Source of the DNA: an uncultured Alphaproteobacteria bacterium
GTDB lineage: Bacteria; Pseudomonadota; Alphaproteobacteria; Rhizobiales; Rhizobiaceae
Reading direction: 5' to 3'
Assembly (NCBI GenBank): GCA_929200315.1
Contig: CAKMZB010000005.1
Location: forward strand, 184,124 to 222,056
DNA: 37,933 nucleotides
This document shows positions 8,223 to 17,685 of this stretch, piece by piece. The notes under the pieces are model-generated. The model had not been told where the DNA came from, did no database searches, and saw only the letters and a list, made by a program, of their open reading frames with translations. Every line of letters begins with the position of its first letter. Position 1 is the first letter of the stretch. The position numbers were made by a program, and so were the translations under genes.

Positions 8223-8860
8223 AGCAGGTGCTCTTTCAAACTCCGAAACAGCGCGTCGTAAACCTTCGGATCACGTGACTCAGGAAGCACCAACTCAATG
8301 TTATATTTCAAAGCTCCTATACCATTGTTTAAGTCCGCATAGCTTCTTGGTTCTGGACTTTCGCGTTCCTCGCTCAAATTTGATTCAGCGGCCGGGACAT
8401 CATCCGACGGGTTCGATGTTGGTGTAGTTGGTTTTTTGCTGAAATCCCCATGCTTACAAAGAGAGACGAATGTCAAAGCCATCTTGTCGAGAACTGACTC
8501 TGAATACTGGCCTTGCGAAAGGGTTTTCAGTTTGTTCAAAACTTCTGATTTGCTCATCGTATGAGCATTCACGTTCACTTGGAAAAGGTCTGCATACGCA
8601 TCTCGGATACCCTCTGCTAACACAAGCTCGGCTTGTGTTTGGTCAAGATACCGATGATATCGTTCGGTCGGTTCACCACTTTCGGTCAAGAACCCTAGAG
8701 ACTTCAGAACGCCGACAATTAGGCGGTCACCGTTGGACTTAAAATCTAACGACTCAAGAAACTTAATGGTAAATTTTGAAGGTGCCTGCGCGCCCAGTAT
8801 TGCAGTCAAAATTGCTTCTACGTTTTTGCCGCTCAATAAGTAGGATTTTGGTAAGGTCAT
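8219..8860 (-). CDS. DUF5343 domain protein, partner of the HEPN protein
   Basis: The N-terminal ~140 residues match my recollection of DUF5343: FTIKFLESLDFKSNGDRL, VGVLKSLGFL, LDQTQAELVLAEGIRDAYADLF and LKTLSQGQYSESVLDKMALTF. A low-complexity Pro/Ser/Glu linker follows, then a conserved-looking tail (LKYNIELVLPESRDP...LFRSLKEHLL). Function is not established to my knowledge. I chose ATG 8860; an open frame extends to a TTG at 8890 without a better ribosome-binding site. The gene precedes and overlaps the HEPN gene, so an antitoxin, sensor or adaptor role is a reasonable inference. About 100 bases separate it from the end of gatA. Confidence 0.75.
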   Translation of the reverse strand: MTLPKSYLLSGKNVEAILTAILGAQAPSKFTIKFLESLDFKSNGDRLIVGVLKSLGFLTESGEPTERYHRYLDQTQAELVLAEGIRDAYADLFQVNVNAHTMSKSEVLNKLKTLSQGQYSESVLDKMALTFVSLCKHGDFSKKPTTPTSNPSDDVPAAESNLSEERESPEPRSYADLNNGIGALKYNIELVLPESRDPKVYDALFRSLKEHLL

Positions 8861-8961
8861 AGCTCTTGCCCGATTGTGCCCACCGGTCAAATGAACAGCT
8901 CAATAAGGGCCACCGTCAAGAACGAATGCAGAACTTTCCCAACTTTGTATGAAATTGCACA

Positions 8962-10431
8962 CTACAACACCGCCCCCACCTTCACCAAATCCTCCTCCCC
9001 AAACGGCTGCCCGATCAGCTGCAGCCCCATCGGCAGGCCGCCGGCATCCACGCCCGCAGGCACAGCGATCCCCGGCAGTCCGGCCATGTTCACCGTCACC
9101 GTGAACACGTCATTCAAATACATCGCCACCGGGTCATCCGCCTTCGACTGGTCCCCAATCGGGAACGCCGCGCTCGGCGTGGCTGGCGTCAGGATCACGT
9201 CGACCCCCTCCGCGTAGACCTTTTCAAAGTCCTGCCGGATCAGCGTGCGTACCTTTTGCGCGCGGGTGTAATAGGCGTCGTAAAACCCGGCTGACAGCAC
9301 ATAGGTGCCGATCATGATGCGGCGTTGGACTTCGTCGCCAAAACCTGCGGCGCGCGTCTTTTCGTACATGTCGGTGATGTCGTCGCCGTCGACGCGTAAG
9401 CCGTAGCGCACGCCGTCATAGCGGGCGAGGTTGGAGGAGGCCTCCGCGGGGGCGACGATGTAATAGGCGGGGAGCGCGTATTTGGTGTGGGGGAGCGAGA
9501 TGTCGACGATCTCCGCGCCCGCCTCGCGCAGTTTCGCCTTGCCCTCTTCCCAGAGCGCGTCAATGCCTGCGTCCATGCCCTCCATCCGGTATTCACGCGG
9601 AATGCCGACCTTCATGCCCTTGATGGATTGGCCGATCACCGCCTCATAATCCGGCACGGGGCGGTTGATGGAGGTGGAATCCTTCGCATCATAACTCGCC
9701 ATGGACCTCAGCATGATCGCCGCGTCCCGCACATCGCGGGCGATGGGGCCGGCCTGGTCGAGGGAGGAGGCAAACGCCACCATCCCCCAGCGGGAGCAGC
9801 GGCCATAGGTCGGCTTGATGCCCACGGTGCCGGTAAAGGCTGCCGGTTGGCGGATGGAACCGCCGGTGTCAGAAGCCGTCGCCCCGGCGCAGAGCCGCGC
9901 CGCAACCGCCGCCGCAGACCCGCCCGACGAACCGCCGGGCACGAGGTCCACATCACCTCTTCCGCCGTGATTGGGCCCGCCATATTCCTGCAGACCCACC
10001 GGGTTCACCACCGGGCCGTAATAGGAGGTCTCGTTGGACGAACCCATGGCGAATTCGTCCATGTTCAGCTTGCCCAACATCACCGCCCCATCGTCCCACA
10101 GGTTCTGCGTGACGGTGCTTTCATAGGGCGGCTTGAAGCCGTCGAGAATATGGGAACAAGCCTGGGTGTGGACCCCCTTGATGGCGTAGAGATCCTTAAT
10201 GCCGAGGGGAATGCCCTCCAGCGCCCCGGCTTCGCCTTTGGCAATGCGCGCGTCGGAGGCCTTCGCCATCTCGCGGGCCTTGTCCGCCGTGACGGCGATA
10301 TAGGCGTTGAGGCGCTCGTTGCCGGCCTCGATGGCCGCCAGATAAGCGTCGGTCAGCTCCAGCGAGGTGATATCTTTCGCCGCGAGCTTTTCACGCGCCT
10401 CAGCGATGGTGAGGTTGAGTAGATCGCTCAT
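8962..10431 (-). CDS. gatA: Asp-tRNA(Asn)/Glu-tRNA(Gln) amidotransferase subunit A, short C-terminus
   Basis: GatA hydrolyses glutamine to supply ammonia to GatB for tRNA-dependent amidation. It is an amidase-signature enzyme with Lys79 (GIKD), cis-Ser168 (GGSSGG) and nucleophile Ser192 (TGGSIRQP), so the active site is intact. Two oddities are visible. The segment between NPV and LVPGGSSGG is about nine residues longer than in rhizobial homologues as I remember them. The protein stops at KVGAVL, lacking the usual ~15-residue tail that typically ends in KWW. No remnant of that tail is seen in any frame beyond the stop. ATG at 10431 overlaps the gatC stop by one base (TAATG). Confidence 0.95.
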   Translation of the reverse strand: MSDLLNLTIAEAREKLAAKDITSLELTDAYLAAIEAGNERLNAYIAVTADKAREMAKASDARIAKGEAGALEGIPLGIKDLYAIKGVHTQACSHILDGFKPPYESTVTQNLWDDGAVMLGKLNMDEFAMGSSNETSYYGPVVNPVGLQEYGGPNHGGRGDVDLVPGGSSGGSAAAVAARLCAGATASDTGGSIRQPAAFTGTVGIKPTYGRCSRWGMVAFASSLDQAGPIARDVRDAAIMLRSMASYDAKDSTSINRPVPDYEAVIGQSIKGMKVGIPREYRMEGMDAGIDALWEEGKAKLREAGAEIVDISLPHTKYALPAYYIVAPAEASSNLARYDGVRYGLRVDGDDITDMYEKTRAAGFGDEVQRRIMIGTYVLSAGFYDAYYTRAQKVRTLIRQDFEKVYAEGVDVILTPATPSAAFPIGDQSKADDPVAMYLNDVFTVTVNMAGLPGIAVPAGVDAGGLPMGLQLIGQPFGEEDLVKVGAVL

Positions 10432-10718
10432 TATTCCACCACCTTCGGCACCATGAAGAAATGATCGTCGGAAACCGGTGCGTTCTGCGTGATGTCGTCC
10501 GCCTTTTCGCCGTCATTCACCTTATCTGCGCGAAGCGGCGCGGTAGCGGGGACGACCGAAGTCATCGGCTCCACGCCTTCCACATCCACTTCCTGTAACT
10601 GCTCCACAAAGGCCAGAATGGTGTTCAGCTCGCCGCGCATTTCCTCAGCGCGGTCGTCGGTGATGGCAATGCGCGCAAGCTGCGCGACACGCTTCACGGT
10701 GGCGGTATCGACGGACAT
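10431..10718 (-). CDS. gatC: Asp-tRNA(Asn)/Glu-tRNA(Gln) amidotransferase subunit C
   Basis: GatC is the small subunit that wraps around GatA and stabilises the GatCAB complex. The 95-residue length is typical. Family features are [12 protein letters not shown] near the N-terminus, [21 protein letters not shown] in the middle, and the LRADKV and [17 protein letters not shown] segments at the C-terminus. It is the first gene of a gatC-gatA unit, with a one-base stop/start overlap. An MBL-fold hydrolase lies 50 bases upstream on the same strand and may share the transcript. Confidence 0.95.
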   Translation of the reverse strand: MSVDTATVKRVAQLARIAITDDRAEEMRGELNTILAFVEQLQEVDVEGVEPMTSVVPATAPLRADKVNDGEKADDITQNAPVSDDHFFMVPKVVE

Positions 10719-10768
10719 TCAAAAAGGCTCCAACAGGCTTTGCGCCGGTATAATTGGCTACTGTCGGA

Positions 10769-11470
10769 TTACAACTCCATCACCTCGCCGACCGCCGCCA
10801 AACGCACACTTTCCGCCCCTTCCATGGCCGAGACAAAGGCATCCGCCGTCTGGTCTATGATGGGAAAGGAGCCGTAATGGCAGGGCACAATGATCTCGAA
10901 TTCAAAATAGCGCTTGCAGGCGAGCGCCGCCACTGCACCACCCATGGTGAAGCGGTCACCGATGGGCACGAGGCCGATCTGCGGCTGGTGAAGTTCGGCA
11001 ATCAGCGCCATGTCACCAAAAATATCGGTATCGCCCATATGGTAAAGCGTCGGCGCGTCGGGAAAGTGGAAGACCAGGCCGTTGGCGTTGCCCAAGGCGT
11101 GGGAATGACCGTCTTTATCCATATGACCAGCAGAATGCACCGCCTGCACCCAGGTCATCGAGAAGCCCTCGTGGTGCACCGTACCACCAGTATTGCCCAT
11201 ATCCACATTCTCAACCCCCTGCCCCTGCAACCAGGTGGCGAGGTCGAAGTTGGCAATGACGGTGGCGCCGCTCTTTTTGGCAATGTCCACCACGTCGCCA
11301 AAATGATCCATGTGTCCATGGGTGAGCGCGATATGGGTAATGCCGTCGATGGCCGCTTCCCGCATCGTGTCGTCAAAAGCAGGGTTGCCGGCAAAGAAAG
11401 GGTCTATGAGAATGCGCGCCGTCCCCGTATCCACACGGAACGCACTGTGACCATACCAGGTGAGTTTCAT
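10769..11470 (-). CDS. UPF0173-type metallo-beta-lactamase-fold hydrolase
   Basis: This is a 233-residue MBL-fold protein of the UPF0173 (YtkL-like) group. The metal-binding set is complete: His51, His53, Asp55 and His56 ([10 protein letters not shown]), His112 (AVHSAGH), Asp147 (GDTD) and His198 (PCHYGSF), consistent with a dinuclear metal site. The physiological substrate is not known. The ATG at 11470 shares its first base with the proposed TTG start of divergent ruvX, so each promoter must lie within the other gene's coding region. It probably heads the transcript continuing into gatC-gatA. Confidence 0.9.
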   Translation of the reverse strand: MKLTWYGHSAFRVDTGTARILIDPFFAGNPAFDDTMREAAIDGITHIALTHGHMDHFGDVVDIAKKSGATVIANFDLATWLQGQGVENVDMGNTGGTVHHEGFSMTWVQAVHSAGHMDKDGHSHALGNANGLVFHFPDAPTLYHMGDTDIFGDMALIAELHQPQIGLVPIGDRFTMGGAVAALACKRYFEFEIIVPCHYGSFPIIDQTADAFVSAMEGAESVRLAAVGEVMEL

Positions 11471-11964
11471 TGAGCAGTCCCCTTCGTTTCACACCTCTGG
11501 ACCGTGCCGACTTTGCAGAAGCACTGCAAGATGGTGGACGGTTGCTGGGGCTTGATCTTGGGACAAAGACGATAGGCCTTGCGATCAGCGATTCAGACTG
11601 GTCCATCGCCTCACCGCTTACCACCATCCGCCGGGTGAAATTCACACCGGACGTTGAAGCCATGCTGGAGATTGCTTCGCGTGAGGATGTCGTTGGGCTG
11701 GTGCTCGGCCTGCCCGTCAATATGGATGACAGTGAGGGCCCCCGTTCTCAGGCGACCAGGGCCTTTGCCCGCAATCTGGAAAGGCTCAGCAATCTGCCCC
11801 TTCTCTTGTGGGACGAGCGGCTGACAACCGAAGAAGCTTATGACGCTATGCGCAAAACAGGCATTCCGGCCCACAAGCACAAAGAGCAGGTGGACCAGGT
11901 AGCAGCCTCCATCATTTTGCAATCCGCGCTCGATGCGCTCACTGCTGACACGCTGGAAGAGTGA
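11470..11964 (+). CDS. ruvX: RuvX/YqgF-type Holliday junction resolvase-like nuclease
   Basis: YqgF/RuvX proteins have an RNase H-like fold and are linked to 16S rRNA 5'-end maturation and to DNA junction resolution. Motifs are [17 protein letters not shown] (first acidic residue), [24 protein letters not shown] (second) and [14 protein letters not shown] (last Asp). The only start upstream of the catalytic motif in this frame is TTG at 11470, giving 164 residues with a lead-in like rhizobial homologues; the next TTG (11542) would cut into the first strand. It heads the ruvX-pyrB-plsY-dprA run. Confidence 0.92.
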   Translation: MSSPLRFTPLDRADFAEALQDGGRLLGLDLGTKTIGLAISDSDWSIASPLTTIRRVKFTPDVEAMLEIASREDVVGLVLGLPVNMDDSEGPRSQATRAFARNLERLSNLPLLLWDERLTTEEAYDAMRKTGIPAHKHKEQVDQVAASIILQSALDALTADTLEE

Positions 11965-11978
11965 GGCAAAAGTTGCCT
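11964..11978 (+). terminator. Weak hairpin just after ruvX
   Basis: AGGCAA and TTGCCT form a six-base stem with a three-base loop starting at the last base of the ruvX stop codon. It is followed by TCTCTCTTG rather than a clean T-run, so it may be a partial terminator, an mRNA end-protecting hairpin or chance. It precedes pyrB. Confidence 0.25.
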
Positions 11979-12021
11979 TCTCTCTTGCCCGCGGGCCAAT
12001 CGCGTCCTAAGCGATGGTTTT

Positions 12022-13002
12022 ATGGCTGTCTCCGCTTCACCCTCGCGAGAAACTGACGCTCCCGCGTTCCAGATGGCCCCGTTTTCCCATCAAAATCTAA
12101 ACGCCATCGCCGACTTGTCGCCGCGTGATCTCATCCACCTGCTCGACCGGTCCGACGCGATGGTAGACGTGCTGCGCGGCGATGCTGCAGTGGAGCGTCG
12201 CTTTGATGGTGTGACGCAGATCAATCTCTTCTACGAAAATTCCACACGCACTCAGTCATCCTTTGAGATTGCCGCGCAACGCCTTGGCCTTGACGTCGTC
12301 AATATGGCCGTCGGCACGTCATCGGTGAAAAAGGGCGAGTCGCTCCTCGATACAGCAGCAACGCTGAATGCCATGCGTCCAGACCTTCTTGTGATGCGCC
12401 ATTACGCGGCGGGGGCAGCGGAACTGCTGGCGCGTAAAGTCTCCTGCAGCGTTATCAATGCTGGCGATGGGGCCCATGAACACCCGACCCAAGGCCTGCT
12501 CGACGCGCTGACGATCCGTCGCAAGAAGGGCGTGATTGAAGGGTTGGTTGTCTGCATTTGCGGCGATGTCGCTCATTCTCGCGTTGCCCGCTCCAACATA
12601 TTGGCGCTGAATGCGCTGGGTGCGCAGGTGCGCATTGTTGGGCCGTCAACATTGCTGCCCGGCAATGCACAATCACTGGGCGTGACCCCCTATACCCGCA
12701 TGGAAGAAGCGCTCATCGGCGCTGATGTTGTCATGATGTTGCGCCTGCAACGCGAGCGGATGACGAGCGATCTGATTCCTTCCCCGCGCGAGTTCTTCCA
12801 GTTTTACGGTCTTGACGAGAAACGTCTGAAACTCGCCAAGCCCGATGCCATCGTCATGCATCCCGGCCCCATGAACCGGGGCGTGGAGATTGCGTCCACC
12901 ATCGCTGACGGGGTGCAGAGCGTGATCGTCGAGCAGGTGGAGATGGGTGTCGCTGTGCGCATGGCTGTGATTGAGGCTCTGTTGCTGGCGGGCAACAAAT
13001 GA
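12022..13002 (+). CDS. pyrB: Aspartate carbamoyltransferase catalytic subunit
   Basis: PyrB condenses carbamoyl phosphate with aspartate, the committed step of pyrimidine synthesis. The carbamoyl-phosphate loop is Ser74-Thr75-Arg76-Thr77 ([13 protein letters not shown]). The 80s-type loop is [24 protein letters not shown] is at about 152-163, and the aspartate-binding segment is [10 protein letters not shown] with [10 protein letters not shown] near the C-terminus. The 326-residue length includes about 17 extra N-terminal residues relative to rhizobial homologues, so Met18 could be the true start. The stop overlaps the start of the dihydroorotase-like gene by four bases. Such PyrB enzymes often need a catalytically dead dihydroorotase partner, which is present next door. 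Confidence 0.96.
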   Translation: MAVSASPSRETDAPAFQMAPFSHQNLNAIADLSPRDLIHLLDRSDAMVDVLRGDAAVERRFDGVTQINLFYENSTRTQSSFEIAAQRLGLDVVNMAVGTSSVKKGESLLDTAATLNAMRPDLLVMRHYAAGAAELLARKVSCSVINAGDGAHEHPTQGLLDALTIRRKKGVIEGLVVCICGDVAHSRVARSNILALNALGAQVRIVGPSTLLPGNAQSLGVTPYTRMEEALIGADVVMMLRLQRERMTSDLIPSPREFFQFYGLDEKRLKLAKPDAIVMHPGPMNRGVEIASTIADGVQSVIVEQVEMGVAVRMAVIEALLLAGNK

Positions 13003-14285
13003 GCCGAGTGCATCTTTTCACGAATGCGCGCATCATCGACCCGGCTTCTGGCCGCGATGAAACGGGCGATGTGCTTGTCGAAGGCAGCAAAATCACCGGT
13101 ATTGGCTCCAGTCTCACCGCGCCCGCCAAAGCCAAGATCACCGATTGCAAAGGCCACATCCTAGCGCCTGGCCTGATTGATACCCGCGTCTTCATTCCCG
13201 AACCGGGCGGCGAACACCGTGAAACCATCAAATCGGCCGGACGCGCTGCGGCGGCAGGCGGGGTCACGACGATGGTGATGATGCCGGATACCGATCCGGT
13301 GATCGACGACACCGCCCTCGTCCAATTCGTGCGCAGCACCGCTAAAAGCAAAGCCGCGGTCCGCCTGAAGCCGCTGGCAGCACTCTCCAAAGGTATGAAG
13401 GGCGAGCAGATCACCGAATTTGGCCTTCTGAAAAAGGCCGGAGCTGTCGGTTTTGGCGACGGACAACGCACTGTTGCCAGCGCGCAGATGATGCGGCGGG
13501 CGCTCGCTTATGCAAAGGATTTCGGGGGTCTCATCGTTGCCGCGACAAACGATCCCAGCCTTGGCAGTGGCGTGATGAATGCGGGCGGCGTGGCCACGCG
13601 CCTTGGCCTTTCGGGTATTCCGCGGGAAGCGGAGATTTTGCCGCTGGAGCGCGACATGCGTCTCGTCGCCATGACCGGTGGCAGCTATCACGCCGGGGCA
13701 CTCTCCGTCGGCGAGAGCGTCGAGATTATACGTGCCGCTAAGGCCAAAGGCCTCGACGTGACGGCTGCCGTCCCAGTCGCCAACCTCTCCCTCTCCGACA
13801 ACGATGTCGGCGCTTATCGCACCTATTTGCGCATGATGCCGCCGCTTCGCCACGAAGATGACCGGCAAGCGATGATTGAAGGCGTGCGGGACGGAACGCT
13901 GGACATGATATGCTCCAACCACGAACCGCAGGATGTGGAGGCAAAACGCCAGCCTTTCGACGAGGCTGCGAGCGGCGCGGTAGGGCTGGAAACGCTTCTC
14001 GCCGCAAGCCTTCGTCTCCACTTCACCGACGGCATTGCCCTGCCGCGTGTGCTGGAATGTCTCACCAGTGCTCCGGCTAAGCGCTTTGGCTTGAAGGGCG
14101 GGCGCATCGCCGAAGGTGCACCGGCCGATCTCGTGCTGTTCGACCCCGAAGCGCCATGGGTGTGCCGCGAGGAGGGTCTCATTTCCCGGTCCCGCAACAC
14201 GCCCTTTGAGGGTGAGCGTTTCCAGGGCCGGGTCTTGAAGACCCTGGTTGGTGGCCGCACAGTGTTTGCGGCCGGCAAGGGGTGA
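12999..14285 (+). CDS. pyrX: Dihydroorotase homologue lacking catalytic residues (PyrX-like)
   Basis: This 428-residue amidohydrolase-fold protein aligns with dihydroorotase but has lost key residues. The canonical D-x-H-x-H metal motif reads DTRVF (Arg63 and Phe65 in place of the His pair), and the catalytic TDHAP-type motif reads SNHEP (Asp replaced by Asn). Known alphaproteobacterial and pseudomonad PyrX/PyrC' proteins of this kind are structural partners of aspartate carbamoyltransferase. The four-base ATGA overlap with pyrB supports complex formation. An active pyrC should therefore exist elsewhere in the genome. Automated annotation may call this a dihydroorotase, which the residues do not support. 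Confidence 0.9.
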   Translation: MSRVHLFTNARIIDPASGRDETGDVLVEGSKITGIGSSLTAPAKAKITDCKGHILAPGLIDTRVFIPEPGGEHRETIKSAGRAAAAGGVTTMVMMPDTDPVIDDTALVQFVRSTAKSKAAVRLKPLAALSKGMKGEQITEFGLLKKAGAVGFGDGQRTVASAQMMRRALAYAKDFGGLIVAATNDPSLGSGVMNAGGVATRLGLSGIPREAEILPLERDMRLVAMTGGSYHAGALSVGESVEIIRAAKAKGLDVTAAVPVANLSLSDNDVGAYRTYLRMMPPLRHEDDRQAMIEGVRDGTLDMICSNHEPQDVEAKRQPFDEAASGAVGLETLLAASLRLHFTDGIALPRVLECLTSAPAKRFGLKGGRIAEGAPADLVLFDPEAPWVCREEGLISRSRNTPFEGERFQGRVLKTLVGGRTVFAAGKG

Positions 14286-14896
14286 TGAGTATGTATGAAT
14301 TGTTAGCTATCGCATTTGGATATCTGTGCGGCTCAATCCCCTTCGGCTTGATCTTAGCCAAACTCGGCGGTGCGGGCGACGTGCGTTCGATCGGCTCCGG
14401 CAATATTGGCGCGACCAACGTGTTGCGTACCGGGCGTAAGGGTCTTGCGGCGCTCACGCTGCTTTTTGACGCGCTAAAGGCACTTGTGCCGATGATCGTC
14501 ATTTTCCCACTTGTTTGGGACGCGCCAACCCGTTTCGGCGGTGATACTATGCTGCTGGCTGGCCTCGCCGCCTTTGTGGGGCACTGCTATCCGGTCTGGC
14601 TCGGCTTCAAAGGTGGTAAGGGTATCGCGACCTTTGTGGGTGTTTTGCTTGTCTATCCGGTTGCCGTGATCGTCGCTTTTCCGCTGGTCTGGCTCGGCAT
14701 TGCCTTCCTCACACGCTATTCTTCCCTCGCCGCGCTTTGCGCAACGGTGGCCACCTGTATTGCGGCTTTCTTCACCACCTCGCTCTTTGCCACCACCATA
14801 CTTTGCATCATGACCGCACTGACCTTCTGGCGGCATCGCGCCAACATTTCGCGCCTGCTGGCGGGGAGCGAAGGGCGGATCGGACAGAAGGAATGA
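14285..14896 (+). CDS. plsY: Glycerol-3-phosphate acyltransferase (acyl-phosphate dependent)
   Basis: PlsY acylates sn-glycerol-3-phosphate at position 1 using acyl phosphate, the first step of phospholipid synthesis, in the inner membrane. Its three loop motifs are present: GSIPFGLILAK, GSGNIGATNVLRTG (phosphate binding) and GHCYPVWLGFKGGKGIAT. The C-terminal HRANISRLLAGSE segment is also typical. About five membrane segments are visible in 203 residues. ATG 14285 overlaps the stop of the preceding gene (TGATG); GTG 14282 or ATG 14291 are alternatives. The dprA start overlaps its stop. Confidence 0.95.
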   Translation: MSMYELLAIAFGYLCGSIPFGLILAKLGGAGDVRSIGSGNIGATNVLRTGRKGLAALTLLFDALKALVPMIVIFPLVWDAPTRFGGDTMLLAGLAAFVGHCYPVWLGFKGGKGIATFVGVLLVYPVAVIVAFPLVWLGIAFLTRYSSLAALCATVATCIAAFFTTSLFATTILCIMTALTFWRHRANISRLLAGSEGRIGQKE

Positions 14897-16032
14897 CCGA
14901 CGCGCTCGCACCCAAACCGGGCATCCATCTGACCGACGAGCAGCGTATCTCATGGCTGCAATTGATCCGTAGCGAGAATATCGGCCCGCTGACTTTTCGT
15001 GATCTCATCAATCATTTTGGCACCGCCGACGAGGCACTGCGCAACGTACCCGACCTTGCCGCTCGATCCGGGCGTCGCAACCCCATCCGCCTCGCTTCTC
15101 GCGAAGATGCCGTGCGGGAGTTGGAGCGGATTGAGCTGTTGGGTGCTTTCACGATTTGTATGGGAGAACCGGATTATCCGCCCGCCCTGCGCGTGGCAGA
15201 TTCTGCACCGCCTGTCTTGACTGTGCGAGGGAGTCGGGAGGTGCTGGCCCGCGATGCGGTAGCGTTTGTCGGGTCGCGCAATTCCTCGGTCGCCGGTGCA
15301 AAGTTTACCCGCGCCCTGGCCTCCGGTGTCGGTCAGGCAGGCTATTGCGTGGTTTCCGGCCTTGCTCGGGGTATTGATGCTGCCGCCCATGAAGCCGCGC
15401 TGCAGACCGGCACCGTTGCCGCCTTCGCGGGTGGGGTGGATGTGGTCTATCCGGAGCGCAATGAGGGTTTGGCCAGCGCCATCATCGAGCACAGTGGAGC
15501 ACTGGTGAGCGAAATGCCGCTGGGCTGGAAGCCCCGGGCACAGGACTTTCCACGCCGCAACCGCATTGTTGCTGGCATGGCGCTTGGTCTTGTGGTGGTG
15601 GAAGCCGCCCGCCGTTCCGGTTCGCTCATCTCTGCCCGGCTGGCTTCCGAGATGGGGCGCGACGTCTTCGCCGTGCCGGGGTCACCTCTCGACCCGCGTT
15701 CGGAAGGGGCAAACCACCTCATCCGCAACGGCGCGACGCTTATCACAAGTGCTGACGATATTCTGGCCGACATCGCGCCGGTAGCAGGTCAATCAAAACA
15801 AGCATCCTTCGCGCTGGAAGAGCGCAAGGCCCCTGCCCGGCTCGAAGATCCGTCCGACAATGACCGCAAAATTCTGCTCTCCGCCATCGGCCACACGCCG
15901 ACTGACGTCGACGATCTCATCGCCCATACCGGCCTGGCGCCAGGCGTGTTGCAGATGCTGTTGCTTGAACTCACGCTCGCCGGCGCACTGGAGCGCCATT
16001 CTGGCAATAGGGTGTCGATGGTCCAGGCCTAG
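14893..16032 (+). CDS. dprA: DNA-processing protein DprA
   Basis: DprA binds incoming single-stranded DNA and loads RecA during transformation. The Rossmann-like core is clear: AFVGSRNSSVAG, VVSGLARGIDAAAHEAAL, DFPRRNRIVAGMA, RRSGSLISARLASEMGRDV and PGSPLDPRSEGANHLI. The C-terminus has a winged-helix domain (DNDRKILLSAIGHTPTDVDDL). The open frame reaches back to 14737 inside plsY, but ATG 14893 overlaps the plsY stop as ATGA and gives a normal 379 residues. The last four bases overlap the end of hflX on the other strand. No other competence gene is present here. Confidence 0.94.
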   Translation: MTDALAPKPGIHLTDEQRISWLQLIRSENIGPLTFRDLINHFGTADEALRNVPDLAARSGRRNPIRLASREDAVRELERIELLGAFTICMGEPDYPPALRVADSAPPVLTVRGSREVLARDAVAFVGSRNSSVAGAKFTRALASGVGQAGYCVVSGLARGIDAAAHEAALQTGTVAAFAGGVDVVYPERNEGLASAIIEHSGALVSEMPLGWKPRAQDFPRRNRIVAGMALGLVVVEAARRSGSLISARLASEMGRDVFAVPGSPLDPRSEGANHLIRNGATLITSADDILADIAPVAGQSKQASFALEERKAPARLEDPSDNDRKILLSAIGHTPTDVDDLIAHTGLAPGVLQMLLLELTLAGALERHSGNRVSMVQA

Positions 16033-17372
16033 CCCGCGCGGCGGAGCGCTTCTGAAACGTTTTGCGGCCTGGCGCGAATTTTCAATTCCACCGTCCCGTC
16101 CTCGCTATCCGTTCGCTCAAGAACAGAGGTGTTGTCGTAGAACCACCCCAGTTGGCCAAGCGCCTCCGCTTCAAGGCGCACGTCGATAAGCGTGTCGGCA
16201 TCGCCGATAATCTCTTCAATCTGCACTTTAAGCTCGTCAATCCCTTCCCTCGTCTGAGCGGAAATCAGAATCGGCGCTGTTTCGCCCTGTCGAGTTGCAC
16301 GGATTGCGTCCAGCGCTTCATCTTCCATGAGGTCGATCTTGTTCCAGACTTCGACGACCCGCGCATGACCCTCCTCTTCAATGCCGAGTTGGGAGAGGAT
16401 GGCGTAGACATCCTGCGCCTGTGCGCCGGTATCGGGGTCAGAAATATCGCGCACATGGAGGATAAGCTGCGCTTCTATCACCTCCTCCAGAGTCGCACGG
16501 AAGGCGGCAACAAGGTGGGTCGGCAGGTCGGAGACAAAACCTACCGTGTCTGAGAGGATCACCTGCGTCCCTTGGGGCAGATGGAGCTGGCGCAGAGTCG
16601 GATCAAGGGTGGCAAAGAGCATGTCTTTTGCCATCACATCAGCACCGGTCATACGGTTGAAGAGCGTGGATTTCCCGGCATTTGTATAGCCGACCAGCGC
16701 AACAATCGGGTGTGGCACTTTCTTGCGTTTGGCGCGGTGGAGCGTGCGGGTGCGTCTTACGCCCTCAAGCTCCTTCTCGAGTTTGTTGACCCGTTCCTGG
16801 AGCTGCCGCCGGTCGCTTTCAATCTGCGTCTCACCGGGACCACCGAGAAAACCCGAGCCGCCGCGCTGGCGCTCAAGGTGGGTCCAGGACCGCACCAGAC
16901 GGCCCTTCTGGTAATTGAGATGGGCAAGTTCCACCTGAAGCCGCCCCTCTTTCGTCTGGGCCCGCGCGCCGAAAATTTCCAGGATCAGCCCGGTCCGGTC
17001 GAGCACTTTGGCCTGCCAGGCTTTTTCAAGATTACGCTGCTGCACGGGGGAAAGCGGATGATCGACGATGACGAGACCGGCATCGAAGGCCGCGACCATT
17101 CCCGCCAATTCCTCCACCTTGCCTGAACCAAACAGCAACCCAGGTTTGACCGCGGAAAGACGCACACATGCGCAATGTGCGATTTCCAGGTCAATCGCGC
17201 GCGCCAGACCGCAAGCTTCCTCCAATCGCGCTTCATCGCTGCGCTGGTGGAGAGTGTTGTCAGCTTTCTGGTTCGTCAGCACCGGTACAAGCACCAGACA
17301 GACCTGGCGCGGGCGCTCCTTGCTCGTGTCGATCTGGAACCGGGCTTTCCCCGCTGTCTTCAGCTCGCTCAA
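16029..17372 (-). CDS. hflX: Ribosome-associated GTPase HflX
   Basis: HflX is an Obg-HflX family GTPase that splits stalled or heat-damaged 70S ribosomes. The N-terminal HflX domain has [11 protein letters not shown] and [19 protein letters not shown], followed by a coiled-coil. The G domain has Walker A at 228-235 (GYTNAGKS), [10 protein letters not shown] as the G3 region and WNKIDLM as G4. The 447-residue length is normal. The start is TTG at 17370-17372, overlapping the hfq stop as TTGA, which implies translation coupled to hfq; the hfq-hflX order is widely conserved. It converges on dprA with a four-base overlap. Confidence 0.95.
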   Translation of the reverse strand: MSELKTAGKARFQIDTSKERPRQVCLVLVPVLTNQKADNTLHQRSDEARLEEACGLARAIDLEIAHCACVRLSAVKPGLLFGSGKVEELAGMVAAFDAGLVIVDHPLSPVQQRNLEKAWQAKVLDRTGLILEIFGARAQTKEGRLQVELAHLNYQKGRLVRSWTHLERQRGGSGFLGGPGETQIESDRRQLQERVNKLEKELEGVRRTRTLHRAKRKKVPHPIVALVGYTNAGKSTLFNRMTGADVMAKDMLFATLDPTLRQLHLPQGTQVILSDTVGFVSDLPTHLVAAFRATLEEVIEAQLILHVRDISDPDTGAQAQDVYAILSQLGIEEEGHARVVEVWNKIDLMEDEALDAIRATRQGETAPILISAQTREGIDELKVQIEEIIGDADTLIDVRLEAEALGQLGWFYDNTSVLERTDSEDGTVELKIRARPQNVSEALRRAG

Positions 17373-17623
17373 GCCGGCTCCCCGTCATCATCCGCACCCT
17401 CTTCCTGCAAACGCACTGGTTCGGCAGGCATGATGGTGGAAATAGCGTGTTTGTAGACGAGCTGTGAATGGCCGTCGCGGCGCAGCAGCAGGCAGAAATT
17501 GTCGAATGAGGCAACAAAGCCGGTCAATTTGACCCCGTTCACGAGAAAGATCGTGAGTGAAATCTTGTTGCGGCGCACATTGTTGAGAAAAGCGTCCTGC
17601 AGGCTTGGTTGGCGTTCAGCCAT
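17369..17623 (-). CDS. hfq: RNA chaperone Hfq
   Basis: Hfq is a hexameric Sm-like protein that pairs small RNAs with mRNAs and affects stability and translation. The 84-residue sequence has the Sm1 core ([20 protein letters not shown]...GFVASFDNF) and the Sm2 signature YKHAIST. The acidic tail [11 protein letters not shown] is usual for the group. GGAGGA sits eight bases before the ATG. It follows the ntr-trk genes and overlaps hflX. In rhizobia Hfq influences nitrogen-regulated genes, which fits but does not prove functional linkage with this operon. Confidence 0.97.
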   Translation of the reverse strand: MAERQPSLQDAFLNNVRRNKISLTIFLVNGVKLTGFVASFDNFCLLLRRDGHSQLVYKHAISTIMPAEPVRLQEEGADDDGEPA

Positions 17624-17685
17624 CGCGGATGTCCTCCGTCTTGTTTTGCCGCCAATCTAGGGGCGGTGAAGGCCCGCCGCAATGC

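Noticed and set aside
8891-8919. Candidate promoter for the DUF5343/HEPN pair (TTGACG with a -10 17 bases on)
   Set aside because: The -10 candidate GTTCAT matches the consensus at only three of six bases.
9487-10422. Long plus-strand open frame of 311 codons
   Set aside because: It lies wholly opposite gatA, whose motifs are unmistakable; the translation has no recognisable family and is rich in Arg/Gly/His as expected of a shadow frame.
10754-11473. Plus-strand open frame of 239 codons
   Set aside because: It is antisense to the MBL-fold hydrolase, which has a complete metal-binding set.
13161-14021. Minus-strand open frame of 286 codons
   Set aside because: It is antisense to the dihydroorotase-like gene and has no recognisable domain.
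14737-14892. N-terminal extension of dprA by 52 codons
   Set aside because: It lies inside plsY in another frame; ATG 14893 overlapping the plsY stop fits the family length.
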